This document shows positions 18,054 through 26,412 of a stretch of 64,000 nt of DNA, piece after piece. Position 1 is the stretch's first letter. Each line of letters begins with the position of its first letter. The stretch is from Pedobacter sp. PF22-3 (lineage in GTDB: Bacteria; Bacteroidota; Bacteroidia; Sphingobacteriales; Sphingobacteriaceae): assembly GCF_026239555.1 (NCBI RefSeq), contig NZ_JAPIVP010000005.1, positions 124,001 to 188,000 on the forward strand. Reading direction: 5' to 3'. Under the pieces are notes generated by a model. The model saw only the letters and a list, made by a program, of their open reading frames with translations, did not search any database and had not been told where the DNA came from. Position numbers and translations under genes: made by a program.

Positions 18054-19061
18054 ATGTCTGTAAAGATAGGAAATATAGATTTAGGTGAGTTCCCTTTATT
18101 ACTCGCTCCAATGGAGGATGTAAGTGATCCACCGTTCCGTTATGTATGCAAAAAAAACGGGGCTGATATGATGTATACCGAATTTATCTCTTCGGAGGGC
18201 TTGATCAGGGATGCCGCAAAAAGCTTACAAAAACTAGATATTTTCGAATATGAAAGACCAATTGGCATCCAGATTTTTGGTGGTGATATCGAACACATGC
18301 GCGAAGCTTCAGAAATTGCTTCTGCAGCAGGTCCCGATTTGGTGGATATCAATTATGGCTGTCCGGTAAAAAATGTAGTTTGCAAAGGTGCAGGCTCCAG
18401 CTTGCTTCAGGATATTGATAAAATGGTAAAAATGACTGATGCTGTTGTTAAAGCTTCGCATTTACCTGTTACCGTAAAAACCCGCTTGGGCTGGGATGAT
18501 AATACCAAAAATGTTTGTGAAGTTGCAGAACGACTTCAGGATGTAGGTATCCAGGCACTTACCATTCATGGTCGAACAAGGGCACAATTATACAAGGGAG
18601 AGGCCGATTGGAGTTTAATCCGCGAAATCAAACGCAATCCACGCATCAAAATTCCCATTTTTGGCAATGGTGATGTAGATAGTCCAGAAAAAGCAGCCAA
18701 TTGGCGAATGGAATATGAGGTAGATGGTATCATGATTGGCCGTGCAGCAATCGGTTATCCATGGATTTTCCGCGAGGTAAAACACTTCTTCAAAACTGGA
18801 AAACACCTGGCCGGACCAACAATTGAGGAAAGAATTGAGGTTTGCCGTACACACTTAGAGAAATCGCTGGAATGGAAAGGTCCTAAAACCGGTATTTTCG
18901 AAATGCGTCGCCATTATGCCAACTATTTCAAAGGCCTGCCAGATTTTAAACCATATCGCATGCGTTTAGTTGCAGAGCCAGATATCAACAACATTTACAG
19001 CATTTTAGCGGAAGTGGCAGAAAAATTTGCCAACTACGACGCCACTAGTGTACTGGCTTGA
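18054..19061 (+). CDS. dusB: tRNA-dihydrouridine synthase (DusB type)
   Basis: An FMN-dependent enzyme (335 residues) that reduces uridines in tRNA using NADPH. The N-terminal TIM barrel begins LGEFPLLLAPMEDVSDPPFR. The catalytic Cys is in DINYGCPVKNVVCKGAGSSL, and a phosphate-binding GNGDV then GIMIGRAAIGYPWIF follow. The C-terminal helical domain completes the protein. A -7-like box TACCTTTG is at 18017-18024. apaG follows 35 bp downstream on the same strand. Confidence 0.95.
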   Translation: MSVKIGNIDLGEFPLLLAPMEDVSDPPFRYVCKKNGADMMYTEFISSEGLIRDAAKSLQKLDIFEYERPIGIQIFGGDIEHMREASEIASAAGPDLVDINYGCPVKNVVCKGAGSSLLQDIDKMVKMTDAVVKASHLPVTVKTRLGWDDNTKNVCEVAERLQDVGIQALTIHGRTRAQLYKGEADWSLIREIKRNPRIKIPIFGNGDVDSPEKAANWRMEYEVDGIMIGRAAIGYPWIFREVKHFFKTGKHLAGPTIEERIEVCRTHLEKSLEWKGPKTGIFEMRRHYANYFKGLPDFKPYRMRLVAEPDINNIYSILAEVAEKFANYDATSVLA

Positions 19062-19096
19062 TTTTTGAAAGCTTTTTTCTTACATTCGTTATCATC

Positions 19097-19483
19097 ATGG
19101 TTACAGCTATTACAGACGGGGTTAAGGTTTCAGTAGAAACCATTTATCAGCCAGAATATTCAAATCCGGCTAACGAGCATTATATGTTTGCCTATCGCGT
19201 AGAAATTTCCAATCTTTCTGATTACGCTGTTCAATTGATGCGCCGCCAATGGTTAATTTTCGATTCGAACAGTAGTAAAAGAGAGGTAGAAGGTGAAGGT
19301 GTTGTTGGTTTACAACCAATTATACAACCAGGAGAAACACATGTATATGTTTCGGGTTGTAACCTAAAAACCGATATGGGGAGCATGAAAGGTACCTATT
19401 TAATGAAACGTGATATTGATGGTTCGGAATTCGACGTTGATATTCCCGAATTTCAATTGGTAGCACCTTATAAATTGAATTAA
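19097..19483 (+). CDS. apaG: ApaG family protein
   Basis: A 128-residue single ApaG domain (fibronectin-III-like beta sandwich): VSVETIYQPEYS, RVEISNLSDYAVQLMRRQW, GVVGLQPIIQPGETHVYVSG. The ATG at 19097 gives the usual family length; an upstream TTG overlapping the dusB stop would add an unconserved hydrophobic leader and is rejected. The family was linked genetically to cobalt resistance and Mg efflux, but its biochemical role is unclear. It probably shares the dusB transcript. Confidence 0.93.
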   Translation: MVTAITDGVKVSVETIYQPEYSNPANEHYMFAYRVEISNLSDYAVQLMRRQWLIFDSNSSKREVEGEGVVGLQPIIQPGETHVYVSGCNLKTDMGSMKGTYLMKRDIDGSEFDVDIPEFQLVAPYKLN

Positions 19484-19539
19484 ATCCTTCTCGGTGAGCT
19501 AATTTAGCTGTTTATTAGCCTCTTTCCCCATTTTAATTT

Positions 19540-19547
19540 TACATTTG
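19540..19547 (+). promoter_or_regulatory. Putative -7 box TACATTTG of the 19587 gene
   Basis: TACATTTG is an exact TAnnTTTG match 39 bases before the ATG. No well-placed -33 TTG is seen. It suggests the gene has its own promoter after apaG. Confidence 0.45.
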
Positions 19548-19586
19548 TAAATCCATTTTGGTTATTTAACGCCTCGTATTAATAGA

Positions 19587-20507
19587 ATGATCCAGCTAAA
19601 TCTTTTAGAATTAGTTTTAAAACAGTTTCCGACACTAAACTTCGATTCAAATGATGATATCATCAAGGTCGAAAAAATCCTAAAAGCAGAAGCAAAGTTA
19701 GAGCGTTCGATCAAAATCAACGACATAGAACAGCTTATCCTTTTCTTAAAAACCTATGGAAACAGGTTTATTCCAATTCTGAAGGATAAAAACATCGGTA
19801 TTATTGTAGCAGGAAAGCGAGGTACTGTAAATTCTGCAAAATTAGACCACAACCAGATCAGTGATGAAACGCTGGAAGAATTTGAAAAGGCTTTTTCAGA
19901 AAATATACTAGACTACCTGAAATACTGCATCCGCAACAATAAATGGAACAGCCTGAGAAGTATTTTTATGAATTATCCATTTCTTATTGGAGACTTTACC
20001 CGTAACCAAATTTATGAGGTGCTAAAACATAAAAATCAATCCATTATTTCTGCGCTGTATAATGATCAGTTTGTAAATTTTATATCTGCTAATGCTTATG
20101 CCGGAGAAATTCAATATTATACCTGTTTAAGCTGCATTGATGCACTGTACTTTGACGACGATATCTTGAGCATCAATAACATTATCAGTGAAAAACAACG
20201 TACGAGCTTAAATAACAGAATATACCTTGGTAAAATCCTCTATGCAGCAACATTTTTCATTGCTTATTCTGATCAATTGAAGCAAACATTGGAAAACAAT
20301 CGTCAAATTGCTTTACAGTGGATCCATCCACAACTACAGTTTGAAGATAACCATGAAAATGATTGGTCTGCATATAGAATTTTGGTTTATATTGCAGCTG
20401 CACTGGCTATTATCATTCTTATATCTGTAGGAGGAACTTCATTTATTGGTCCATCGATTTTGGGCATTAGCTTTTTGGCCCGACTGGCCAGCCGTCTTAA
20501 CAAATAA
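19587..20507 (+). CDS. Hypothetical protein with C-terminal membrane anchor
   Basis: A 306-residue protein I do not recognise. Residues 1-258 are soluble, mostly helical and charged, with no catalytic motif I can name. Residues about 264-283 are strongly hydrophobic (ILVYIAAALAIIILISV) and 285-300 are a second weaker hydrophobic stretch before a basic end. The arrangement suggests a cytoplasmic domain tethered to the inner membrane by its C-terminus. Its stop is 12 bp from the stop of the convergent Hsp70-like gene, close enough for the two 3' ends to overlap as RNA. A link to that chaperone is only a guess from position. Confidence 0.75.
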   Translation: MIQLNLLELVLKQFPTLNFDSNDDIIKVEKILKAEAKLERSIKINDIEQLILFLKTYGNRFIPILKDKNIGIIVAGKRGTVNSAKLDHNQISDETLEEFEKAFSENILDYLKYCIRNNKWNSLRSIFMNYPFLIGDFTRNQIYEVLKHKNQSIISALYNDQFVNFISANAYAGEIQYYTCLSCIDALYFDDDILSINNIISEKQRTSLNNRIYLGKILYAATFFIAYSDQLKQTLENNRQIALQWIHPQLQFEDNHENDWSAYRILVYIAAALAIIILISVGGTSFIGPSILGISFLARLASRLNK

Positions 20508-20519
20508 GATAAAATTTAA

Positions 20520-22976
20520 TTATTTTAAACCAAGCGTTCCGCTTTGGTCTTCAAAAAAGTTTTTAGGTTTTACCTTAAGCAAATGATAAAGATTGGTAAT
20601 AATAGCCTTTAATTCAGCATAATTTTCCTTATCAATCGCTTTTTGACCATTGTTCATTATTTTTTTTGCCTGGTTTTCGTCGGTATAATCCTCTATTGGC
20701 TTAATAGCATAGTAATAAAAAAGCTCAATGTATGACTGATCATTCTGATAGTAGATTTCGTTAGCGATTTTTTGAAGTTCCCTGATTTTTGATCTAATAA
20801 TGGATGATTGATTGGAGTTTAAAAATTTGATTTCATTTTTGGTTATATTATTGAAAGCATGCTCGATTTTTGGATTAGGCTTTAACAGCAATTCTTCTCT
20901 GATTTCATTCTTCTGCGCTTGATATTCTTCAATTTCAGCTACCACGTTTCTCCTGCGGATTAGATGATCGTAAGCTTGAAAAGCCTTACGTTTACGTTCA
21001 TCTATATTGTATATTTTGTCGGTTAAAAGGTCACCATCAATATCAATAAGCAATTTTAAGAGCTCGATCACTTCAACACGCAATTCTTCGAGTTTTGGCA
21101 CATCAGCCATTTCAAATTCATCAGAGTATATATTTTCAAGTTCTACCAAAACTTTCTCCAGTTCCTGCGTGATTTTTACTGCCGAAACCTGTTTTGCTGA
21201 AGCATTAAATACCTGGTTAATCTCTAACGTGATGGCCCCGATATAGATATTTACAGTTAAATCTCTAGATTCGCTGATATCAAAATCAATTTCAATGTCG
21301 GTACCTTTCAATAGGTTTGATGGTAGATCTTCCGAATCAATTTCGAGGTAACCAATACAGAGATTACTTGCAGGACTGGTATCCGATTTTCCTTCCACAA
21401 TATTAATAATCAGTTTCTCGCCCGATGCCTTTAAAATGGTTTTGGAAATTGTTTTATAAAGCTTTTTGTTAAGTGGTAAAATATCGCTTTTCCTGAATAC
21501 CTGTTCCAAATAGGTTGTACCTAAAGTATCGTCAATTTCAAGGCAGATATCATTCGGAAGCGGTTGTCCGGATATATTGTAAATGCCATGATTAATTCCG
21601 ATATGCTCGTTTTCATACACCACAGTATGGTATTTATCCAGGATTTTAACGTTAAAAATATTGGTGGTTTTGGGCACTAGTTTTAAAAATTCATTGAATT
21701 TGGAATGAAAAGCAATGATACCGCTGTCAAAACCGCCATCCGTACGTGTAACCCGATAATAGCCAGAAAAATCCTGATCAACAAGGCCGGTTAAAAGTTC
21801 TTCATTATCTTTTGAGTTTACCTCATAGGCCAGCTTCACATTTTTAAGCGTAGCAGGTAAGGCCTCTTTTGTAACGGTGGTTTGTTTATTTTTAGTTCCC
21901 GCATAATAACCAGCGCCTAAAATAATAGCGGTTGTAGGATCGATGGTTGCATCTACATGAGTATCGAACACTTGAGAGAGACAGGTCCTGATGTACGGAA
22001 TATATGTGGTACCACCCACCAAAATAATACGGTCTACCTCGCTGTTCTTAATATTATTCTTTTCCAGCAGGTGTTTCGTAAGCTTGATGGTTTCATCAAC
22101 TTTTGGATGAATAAGCTTGTTAAAATCCTTTCTGGTGATCAAAATTTCTATATACCTTTCCGCAATTTCTATCTCTACAAAAGCCTCTTCTTTTATAGAT
22201 AATTCCTTTTTTGCTTCTTCAGCACGGTAAAGCAGTTCAAAAAAAAGCTTGCTATAAGCTGTATTTTCGCCATTTACCATTTGCTTCCACAGGTTTTCCT
22301 CCTGCAGCTCCTTTTCAAGCGCGGGACAAAGCAGCTTTTCCAACACCAAATGATCTATATCCAAGCCACCCAAAAAATTATTTCCTTCATGATCAATAAC
22401 CTTAAGTTCCCTATTATCTATACTCACCAGGGCCACATCAAATGTACCCCCGCCAAAATCGTAAACCAACCAATTCTTCAGTTCATCAATAGCTATATTT
22501 TGTACATTGGCATAAGCTAAACAGGCAGCAATTGGTTCTTGTAACAGCAGAACTTCATGTATTCCGGCAGCTTCTCCAGCCAATTTGGTTGCATTAGATT
22601 GTATGGTATCAAAGGATGCAGGAATGGTAATTACAGCAGCAGTAGGTTTTTCTTCAGTAATAAATCCCAGGAGTTCCTTTAAAATCAATGCCGAAAAATC
22701 AATGGCTGTTTTTGTTTCACAGCTATCTGGAACCTGATATAAATGCGCACTGCCCATCTTGCGTTTAAAACTGGAAAAAACCTGATCAGGATTAATTGTT
22801 GTCATTTCACGGGCCTTATCTCCAACCAGGATCCTATTGTTCCTGTAGGCGATAACCGAAGGCAGGGTATCTTTAAAACCGACAGGATTTTTAAAGATTG
22901 TAACTTTTCCTGCCTGAAATTTACCAATTCCGGAATTTGTGGTTCCCAGATCTATCCCAAAGTTTATATTCTCCAT
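20520..22976 (-). CDS. Hsp70-family chaperone-like ATPase with a linker insertion
   Basis: An 818-residue Hsp70-type protein starting at ATG 22976 (MENINFGIDLGTTNSGIGKF). The actin-like ATPase domain is complete, about 1-362: phosphate loop GIDLGTTNS, KNWLVYDFGGGTFDVALV at 168-185, RIILVGGTTYIPYI at 316-329. DnaK has a short leucine-rich linker at this point, but here about 105 extra residues (370-475) occur first. A substrate-binding beta-domain-like part follows at 478-595 (DDTLGTTYLEQVFRKSDILP), then a long helical, coiled-coil region to the C-terminus. There is no EEVD-like tail. It is coupled to a mini-GrpE gene upstream. It is a paralogue, not the housekeeping DnaK. Confidence 0.9.
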   Translation of the reverse strand: MENINFGIDLGTTNSGIGKFQAGKVTIFKNPVGFKDTLPSVIAYRNNRILVGDKAREMTTINPDQVFSSFKRKMGSAHLYQVPDSCETKTAIDFSALILKELLGFITEEKPTAAVITIPASFDTIQSNATKLAGEAAGIHEVLLLQEPIAACLAYANVQNIAIDELKNWLVYDFGGGTFDVALVSIDNRELKVIDHEGNNFLGGLDIDHLVLEKLLCPALEKELQEENLWKQMVNGENTAYSKLFFELLYRAEEAKKELSIKEEAFVEIEIAERYIEILITRKDFNKLIHPKVDETIKLTKHLLEKNNIKNSEVDRIILVGGTTYIPYIRTCLSQVFDTHVDATIDPTTAIILGAGYYAGTKNKQTTVTKEALPATLKNVKLAYEVNSKDNEELLTGLVDQDFSGYYRVTRTDGGFDSGIIAFHSKFNEFLKLVPKTTNIFNVKILDKYHTVVYENEHIGINHGIYNISGQPLPNDICLEIDDTLGTTYLEQVFRKSDILPLNKKLYKTISKTILKASGEKLIINIVEGKSDTSPASNLCIGYLEIDSEDLPSNLLKGTDIEIDFDISESRDLTVNIYIGAITLEINQVFNASAKQVSAVKITQELEKVLVELENIYSDEFEMADVPKLEELRVEVIELLKLLIDIDGDLLTDKIYNIDERKRKAFQAYDHLIRRRNVVAEIEEYQAQKNEIREELLLKPNPKIEHAFNNITKNEIKFLNSNQSSIIRSKIRELQKIANEIYYQNDQSYIELFYYYAIKPIEDYTDENQAKKIMNNGQKAIDKENYAELKAIITNLYHLLKVKPKNFFEDQSGTLGLK

Positions 22977-22977
22977 C

Positions 22978-23271
22978 TTAGCCAACAATAACAACTGCTT
23001 TTTGAATTAATGTCCGGATACCCCCTTCTGATTTGTATATGATCGGTTTTAGCACTTTGGTAATTACTAAAGCCCGTTTATCCTCATTCGATATATTTGC
23101 TTCAATTGCAACATCCCTTTCATCATAGGGCTGTCCGATTGGGTTAATCACAGTATAACCTTCCTGTTCAAGTTCATGATAAATTCGCTGGAAATTCCTT
23201 TTAAAGGCTTGAAAATCTTCAGGCTTGATCTTATTTTCAATTTCGAACAATTGGGTAATGATATCTTTCAT
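22978..23271 (-). CDS. Miniature GrpE-like nucleotide exchange factor (putative)
   Basis: A 97-residue protein. The C-terminal half reads like the GrpE beta-wing: NPIGQPYDERDVAIEA parallels the GrpE block around G..FDP..HEA, and VITKVLKPIIYKSEGGIRTL then AVVIVG parallels the final strand pair. The N-terminal half is one short helix (about 40 residues) instead of the long GrpE coiled coil. Its stop is one base before the ATG of the Hsp70-like gene, so the pair is certainly co-translated. That context supports a dedicated exchange factor for that Hsp70. No other name seems better, but the similarity is judged by eye. Confidence 0.65.
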   Translation of the reverse strand: MKDIITQLFEIENKIKPEDFQAFKRNFQRIYHELEQEGYTVINPIGQPYDERDVAIEANISNEDKRALVITKVLKPIIYKSEGGIRTLIQKAVVIVG

Positions 23272-23368
23272 TTAAGCCGTTTCATTTAAATTATTTTCCT
23301 AAGATAATTGAAACAGCTCGTTTTTAAAATTTATTGTAAATAAGCATTTACCTTAGGCATTAAAAAAG

Positions 23369-23398
23369 AAATGCGGAAAGATATATCTTTCCGCATTT
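23369..23398 (-). terminator. Rho-independent terminator of the YugP-type peptidase gene
   Basis: Perfect 14-bp arms AAATGCGGAAAGAT and ATCTTTCCGCATTT flank a 2-base centre. Read on the minus strand the hairpin is followed by CTTTTTT. It separates the peptidase gene from the downstream mini-GrpE/Hsp70 pair. Confidence 0.85.
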
Positions 23399-23419
23399 AC
23401 ACTTTCCATAGGTAATATT

Positions 23420-24136
23420 TTAATCTCTGCTTCTTCCAAAAAGCATTGATGCGTAATATAATAAATTGGCCAGTGCACCAACAGCTGCTACCACATAAGT
23501 CATCGCTGCCCACCAAAGCGCATCTTTTGCCTGCGCATTTTCTTCTCGTGTTTGCATTACACCATTATTATTTTTTAACCAGGCCAATGCACGGTTACTG
23601 GCATCAAATTCGACAGGTAGCGTAATGATACTAAATATGGTCACTAATGCTAAACCCACTACACCAATCGCCAAAACAATTGGGTTTCCGGTAAAACCTA
23701 TTAATAATACGCCTATTAATAATACCCATTGTAAAAGATTAGATGATATACTCACCACCGGTACCATACTGCTTCTTAACTGTAACCAATTATATGATTT
23801 CGCCTGTTGTACCGCATGTCCACATTCGTGAGCCGCTACTGCAGCTGCCGCTACGCTTCGGCTATAATATACATCTGTACTTAAATTAACGGTTTTATCT
23901 GATGGATTGTAATGATCTGTTAATTGCCCTTCGGTACTCATCACCTTCACGTCGTATATCCCATTATCATGCAGCATTCTTTCTGCTACCTCTTTGCCCG
24001 ATAAACCAGAGCTTAATTGCATTTCGGCATACTTGGAAAACTTGTTTCTAAACCGCCATTGTACAAACATGCTCAGCAATAATACCGGGATGATTAATAT
24101 TAAATAAACTCCCATTTTCTTTTGTATGTTTTTCAT
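23420..24136 (-). CDS. Zinc metallopeptidase, YugP family (Zn_peptidase_2)
   Basis: A 238-residue membrane protein with an N-terminal membrane helix (residues 8-26), a soluble zinc site AAHECGHAVQQ and three further hydrophobic helices to the C-terminus. The HExxH-like HECGH core with the helix order is that of the YugP group. The family is predicted to cleave membrane-associated proteins, but substrates are unknown. It is divergent from the FAD oxidoreductase gene and ends in a strong terminator. Confidence 0.88.
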   Translation of the reverse strand: MKNIQKKMGVYLILIIPVLLLSMFVQWRFRNKFSKYAEMQLSSGLSGKEVAERMLHDNGIYDVKVMSTEGQLTDHYNPSDKTVNLSTDVYYSRSVAAAAVAAHECGHAVQQAKSYNWLQLRSSMVPVVSISSNLLQWVLLIGVLLIGFTGNPIVLAIGVVGLALVTIFSIITLPVEFDASNRALAWLKNNNGVMQTREENAQAKDALWWAAMTYVVAAVGALANLLYYASMLFGRSRD

Positions 24137-24198
24137 TTAGCATATATCAAAAAGCGTTCCCATATTATTTGAAGTTTAAAAAACAGTACATTTATAGT

Positions 24199-25337
24199 AT
24201 GCCAACCGAACTTTCATACTGGGAAAAAGAATCATTTTTTAGTAATTATGATGCGATTGTAATTGGTAGCGGAATAGTAGGATTAAATGCTGCCATCCAC
24301 CTTAAAAAAACAGCTCCTTCCCTAAAGATAGTCATACTCGAAAAGGGATTTTTACCTACAGGTGCAAGTACAAAAAATGCAGGTTTTGCATGTTTTGGAA
24401 GCATTTCTGAACTAATGGAGCAGGAAGAAATAATTGGTAGTGAGCGGCTTGTGGCGCTTATCGAAAAACGTTGGAAAGGCCTGCTCAAATTGCGTAATTT
24501 GCTGGGCGATAATACGATTGATTATCATGCCTCGGTGGATATGAACTATTTAAAAAAGAAGACAATTTTTCGGCTGAAATGGGTGTATCCAAAATTGAAC
24601 ATTTTAACCTTCTTGTTAACGATATTGTCGGATCCAATGCATTCAGTTTAAAAAATAGAAAAATCAGTCTATTTGGTTTCGAAAGTATAGGTACGTTAAT
24701 CCAAAATAAATATGAAGCTCAAATTGATAGTGGCAAAATGATGTCTGCTTTAATGCAATATGCACAACAACTTGGCATTGGCATTTTTAACAATTGCACT
24801 GTAGATCAGATTAAAGAAGAATCAAAAGGTTTTCGCCTGATTACCCAAAATGGAAATTTTTTATGTAAAAGATTGATAGTTACTACAAATGCCTTTATCA
24901 AAGATCTATATCCTGATGTGGATATCAACCCAGGCCGCGGTCAGGTTTTGATAACTAAACCCATTAAAAACTTAAAGATAGAGGGTACTTTTCATTACGA
25001 TAAAGGTTACTACTATTTCAGAAATATAAATAACAGAATTTTGTTGGGTGGTGGCCGAAATATTGATTTCAAAGCCGAAGAAACTACCGCTTTTGGGCAA
25101 ACTGAACCTGTCCAATCGGTACTCGAACACCTACTAAAAGAAGTCATCTTACCAGCCACTAAATATGAAATTGATTATCGTTGGAGTGGGATTATGGCTT
25201 TTGGAAAAATACTAGAGCCCTTTATTGAAGAAATCCGTCCGAATTTATTTTGTGCAACCAGGTGTAATGGTATGGGTGTTGCTATCGGCTCGCAAACCGG
25301 AGAAGACGTGGCGAATTTGCTATTAAATAAATTATAG
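24199..25337 (+). CDS. FAD-dependent oxidoreductase (DAO family), split by a -1 frameshift
   Basis: The gene is in two frames. From ATG 24199 a DAO-type N-terminus is encoded (AIVIGSGIVGLNAAIHL nucleotide-binding motif, then GASTKNAGFACFG); this frame stops at 24651. The rest continues in the -1 frame from about 24555 to 25337 (FFVNPGRGQVLI-type block as INPGRGQVLITKP, C-terminal RWSGIMAFGKILEP and CNGMGVAIGSQTGEDVA). Joined, the product is about 380 residues, the normal family length, and nothing is missing. The switch falls on TTTAAAAAAG. It may be a sequencing or true frameshift mutation, transcriptional slippage, or programmed -1 frameshifting. The substrate is probably an amino acid or amine. 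Confidence 0.8.
24549..24558 (+). other. Slippery sequence at the frame switch
   Basis: TTTAAAAAAG is read in the zero frame as TAT TTA AAA AAG. That places T TTA AAA exactly in the X XXY YYZ phase needed for tandem -1 slippage, and the -1 frame (AAA GAA GAC) continues the conserved protein. The six-A run would also permit polymerase slippage. I see no strong stem-loop in the next 50 bases. Confidence 0.6.
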
Positions 25338-25454
25338 CTGTTTCTTTACCACAGAGAACACGGAGATAGCTTTCGCAAAGAATTCTTCATTGCATTCGGG
25401 ATAACAGACAGTGGCAAAAAAGAGCATGTCATCAATTCCGTCATCCATTTTACA

Positions 25455-26294
25455 TCATTTAAACACTACCGTCTTATTGCCGCTTACAAAAACCCGGTCT
25501 TCAAAAATAAGTTCCAACGCTTCTAGTAGTACTTTTTTTTCTATTTCCTTACCGGCACGGACCATTTCCTTTACCCCAAAATTATGGTCAACATGATTGG
25601 TATGCTGGGTAATAATTGGACCTTCATCCAAATTATCGGTCACAAAATGTGCGGTAGCCCCAATAATTTTTACCCCACGCTCAAAAGCCTGGCGATAAGG
25701 ATTAGCACCTATAAAAGCGGGTAAAAAGGAATGATGAATATTGATGATTTTACCTGCGTAATCTTTTACAAAGTCAGCCGAAAGAATCCGCATAAACTTC
25801 GCCAATACCACGTAATCTACCTCAAATTGATTAATAATCGCTTTTACTTCAGCCTCGAATTCACTTTTATCTTTATTGTTATGATCTACGTAAAAATAAG
25901 GGATACCTAGTTTCTCTGTAAAATCCTTCAGACTTTCATAATTACCAATAACACATTGAACATTTGCCCCTAAAGTTTTAAATTGGTTTTTAATCAGTAT
26001 TTCTGCCAAACAATGATACTCTTTCGTTACCAGAACAGCAATCTGCTTTTCCTGTTTGGTAATTAAATTTACCTCTGCAGCATTCGGTAAATTTTCTAAA
26101 AGTTTTTCCTTTAATTTTTCTGCATCTTCCAGGTTTCCGGTACAGGCAATTCTTGTAAAAAATGCTTTATTGGCTTCGTTTACAAACTCACGCATAGCAA
26201 CAATATTCAAATGATGTGCAGCCAGCACACGGGTAATATTGGTAACTAAACCAACTTGATCGGGGCAAGAAATAAGGACAGTTAAAGCGTTCAT
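25455..26294 (-). CDS. purU: Formyltetrahydrofolate deformylase PurU
   Basis: Hydrolyses 10-formyl-THF to formate and THF, balancing one-carbon pools (279 residues, the usual length). An ACT domain covers residues 1-80 (ALTVLISCPDQVGLVTNITR). The formyltransferase-fold domain follows, with the catalytic triad region NIHHSFLPAFIGANPY and HFVTDNLDEGPIITQ. A 117-bp gap with a short ACCACAGAGAACACGG repeat remnant separates it from the convergent FAD oxidoreductase gene. Confidence 0.97.
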   Translation of the reverse strand: MNALTVLISCPDQVGLVTNITRVLAAHHLNIVAMREFVNEANKAFFTRIACTGNLEDAEKLKEKLLENLPNAAEVNLITKQEKQIAVLVTKEYHCLAEILIKNQFKTLGANVQCVIGNYESLKDFTEKLGIPYFYVDHNNKDKSEFEAEVKAIINQFEVDYVVLAKFMRILSADFVKDYAGKIINIHHSFLPAFIGANPYRQAFERGVKIIGATAHFVTDNLDEGPIITQHTNHVDHNFGVKEMVRAGKEIEKKVLLEALELIFEDRVFVSGNKTVVFK

Positions 26295-26412
26295 TTATAA
26301 AATACTAATATCCAATTATAAATAATTTTTACGGTTTTATCTGGCTCATGCTGACTAATTATTTTTGGTATATCTATTTTAAATCTCCATTTTTGCTAAA
26401 ATTTTTATCATT

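Noticed and set aside
19058..19096. TTG start of apaG overlapping the dusB stop
   Set aside because: It adds a hydrophobic, unconserved leader; ATG 19097 gives the usual ApaG length.
23272..23360. TATCTTAG as promoter box for the mini-GrpE/Hsp70 pair
   Set aside because: It deviates from TAnnTTTG and has no matching -33 element; the promoter of this unit is not identified.
24579..25337. Second half of the FAD oxidoreductase as a separate gene starting at ATG 24579
   Set aside because: The frame upstream of this ATG continues the conserved protein back to the slippery site and the two halves together make one normal-length enzyme.
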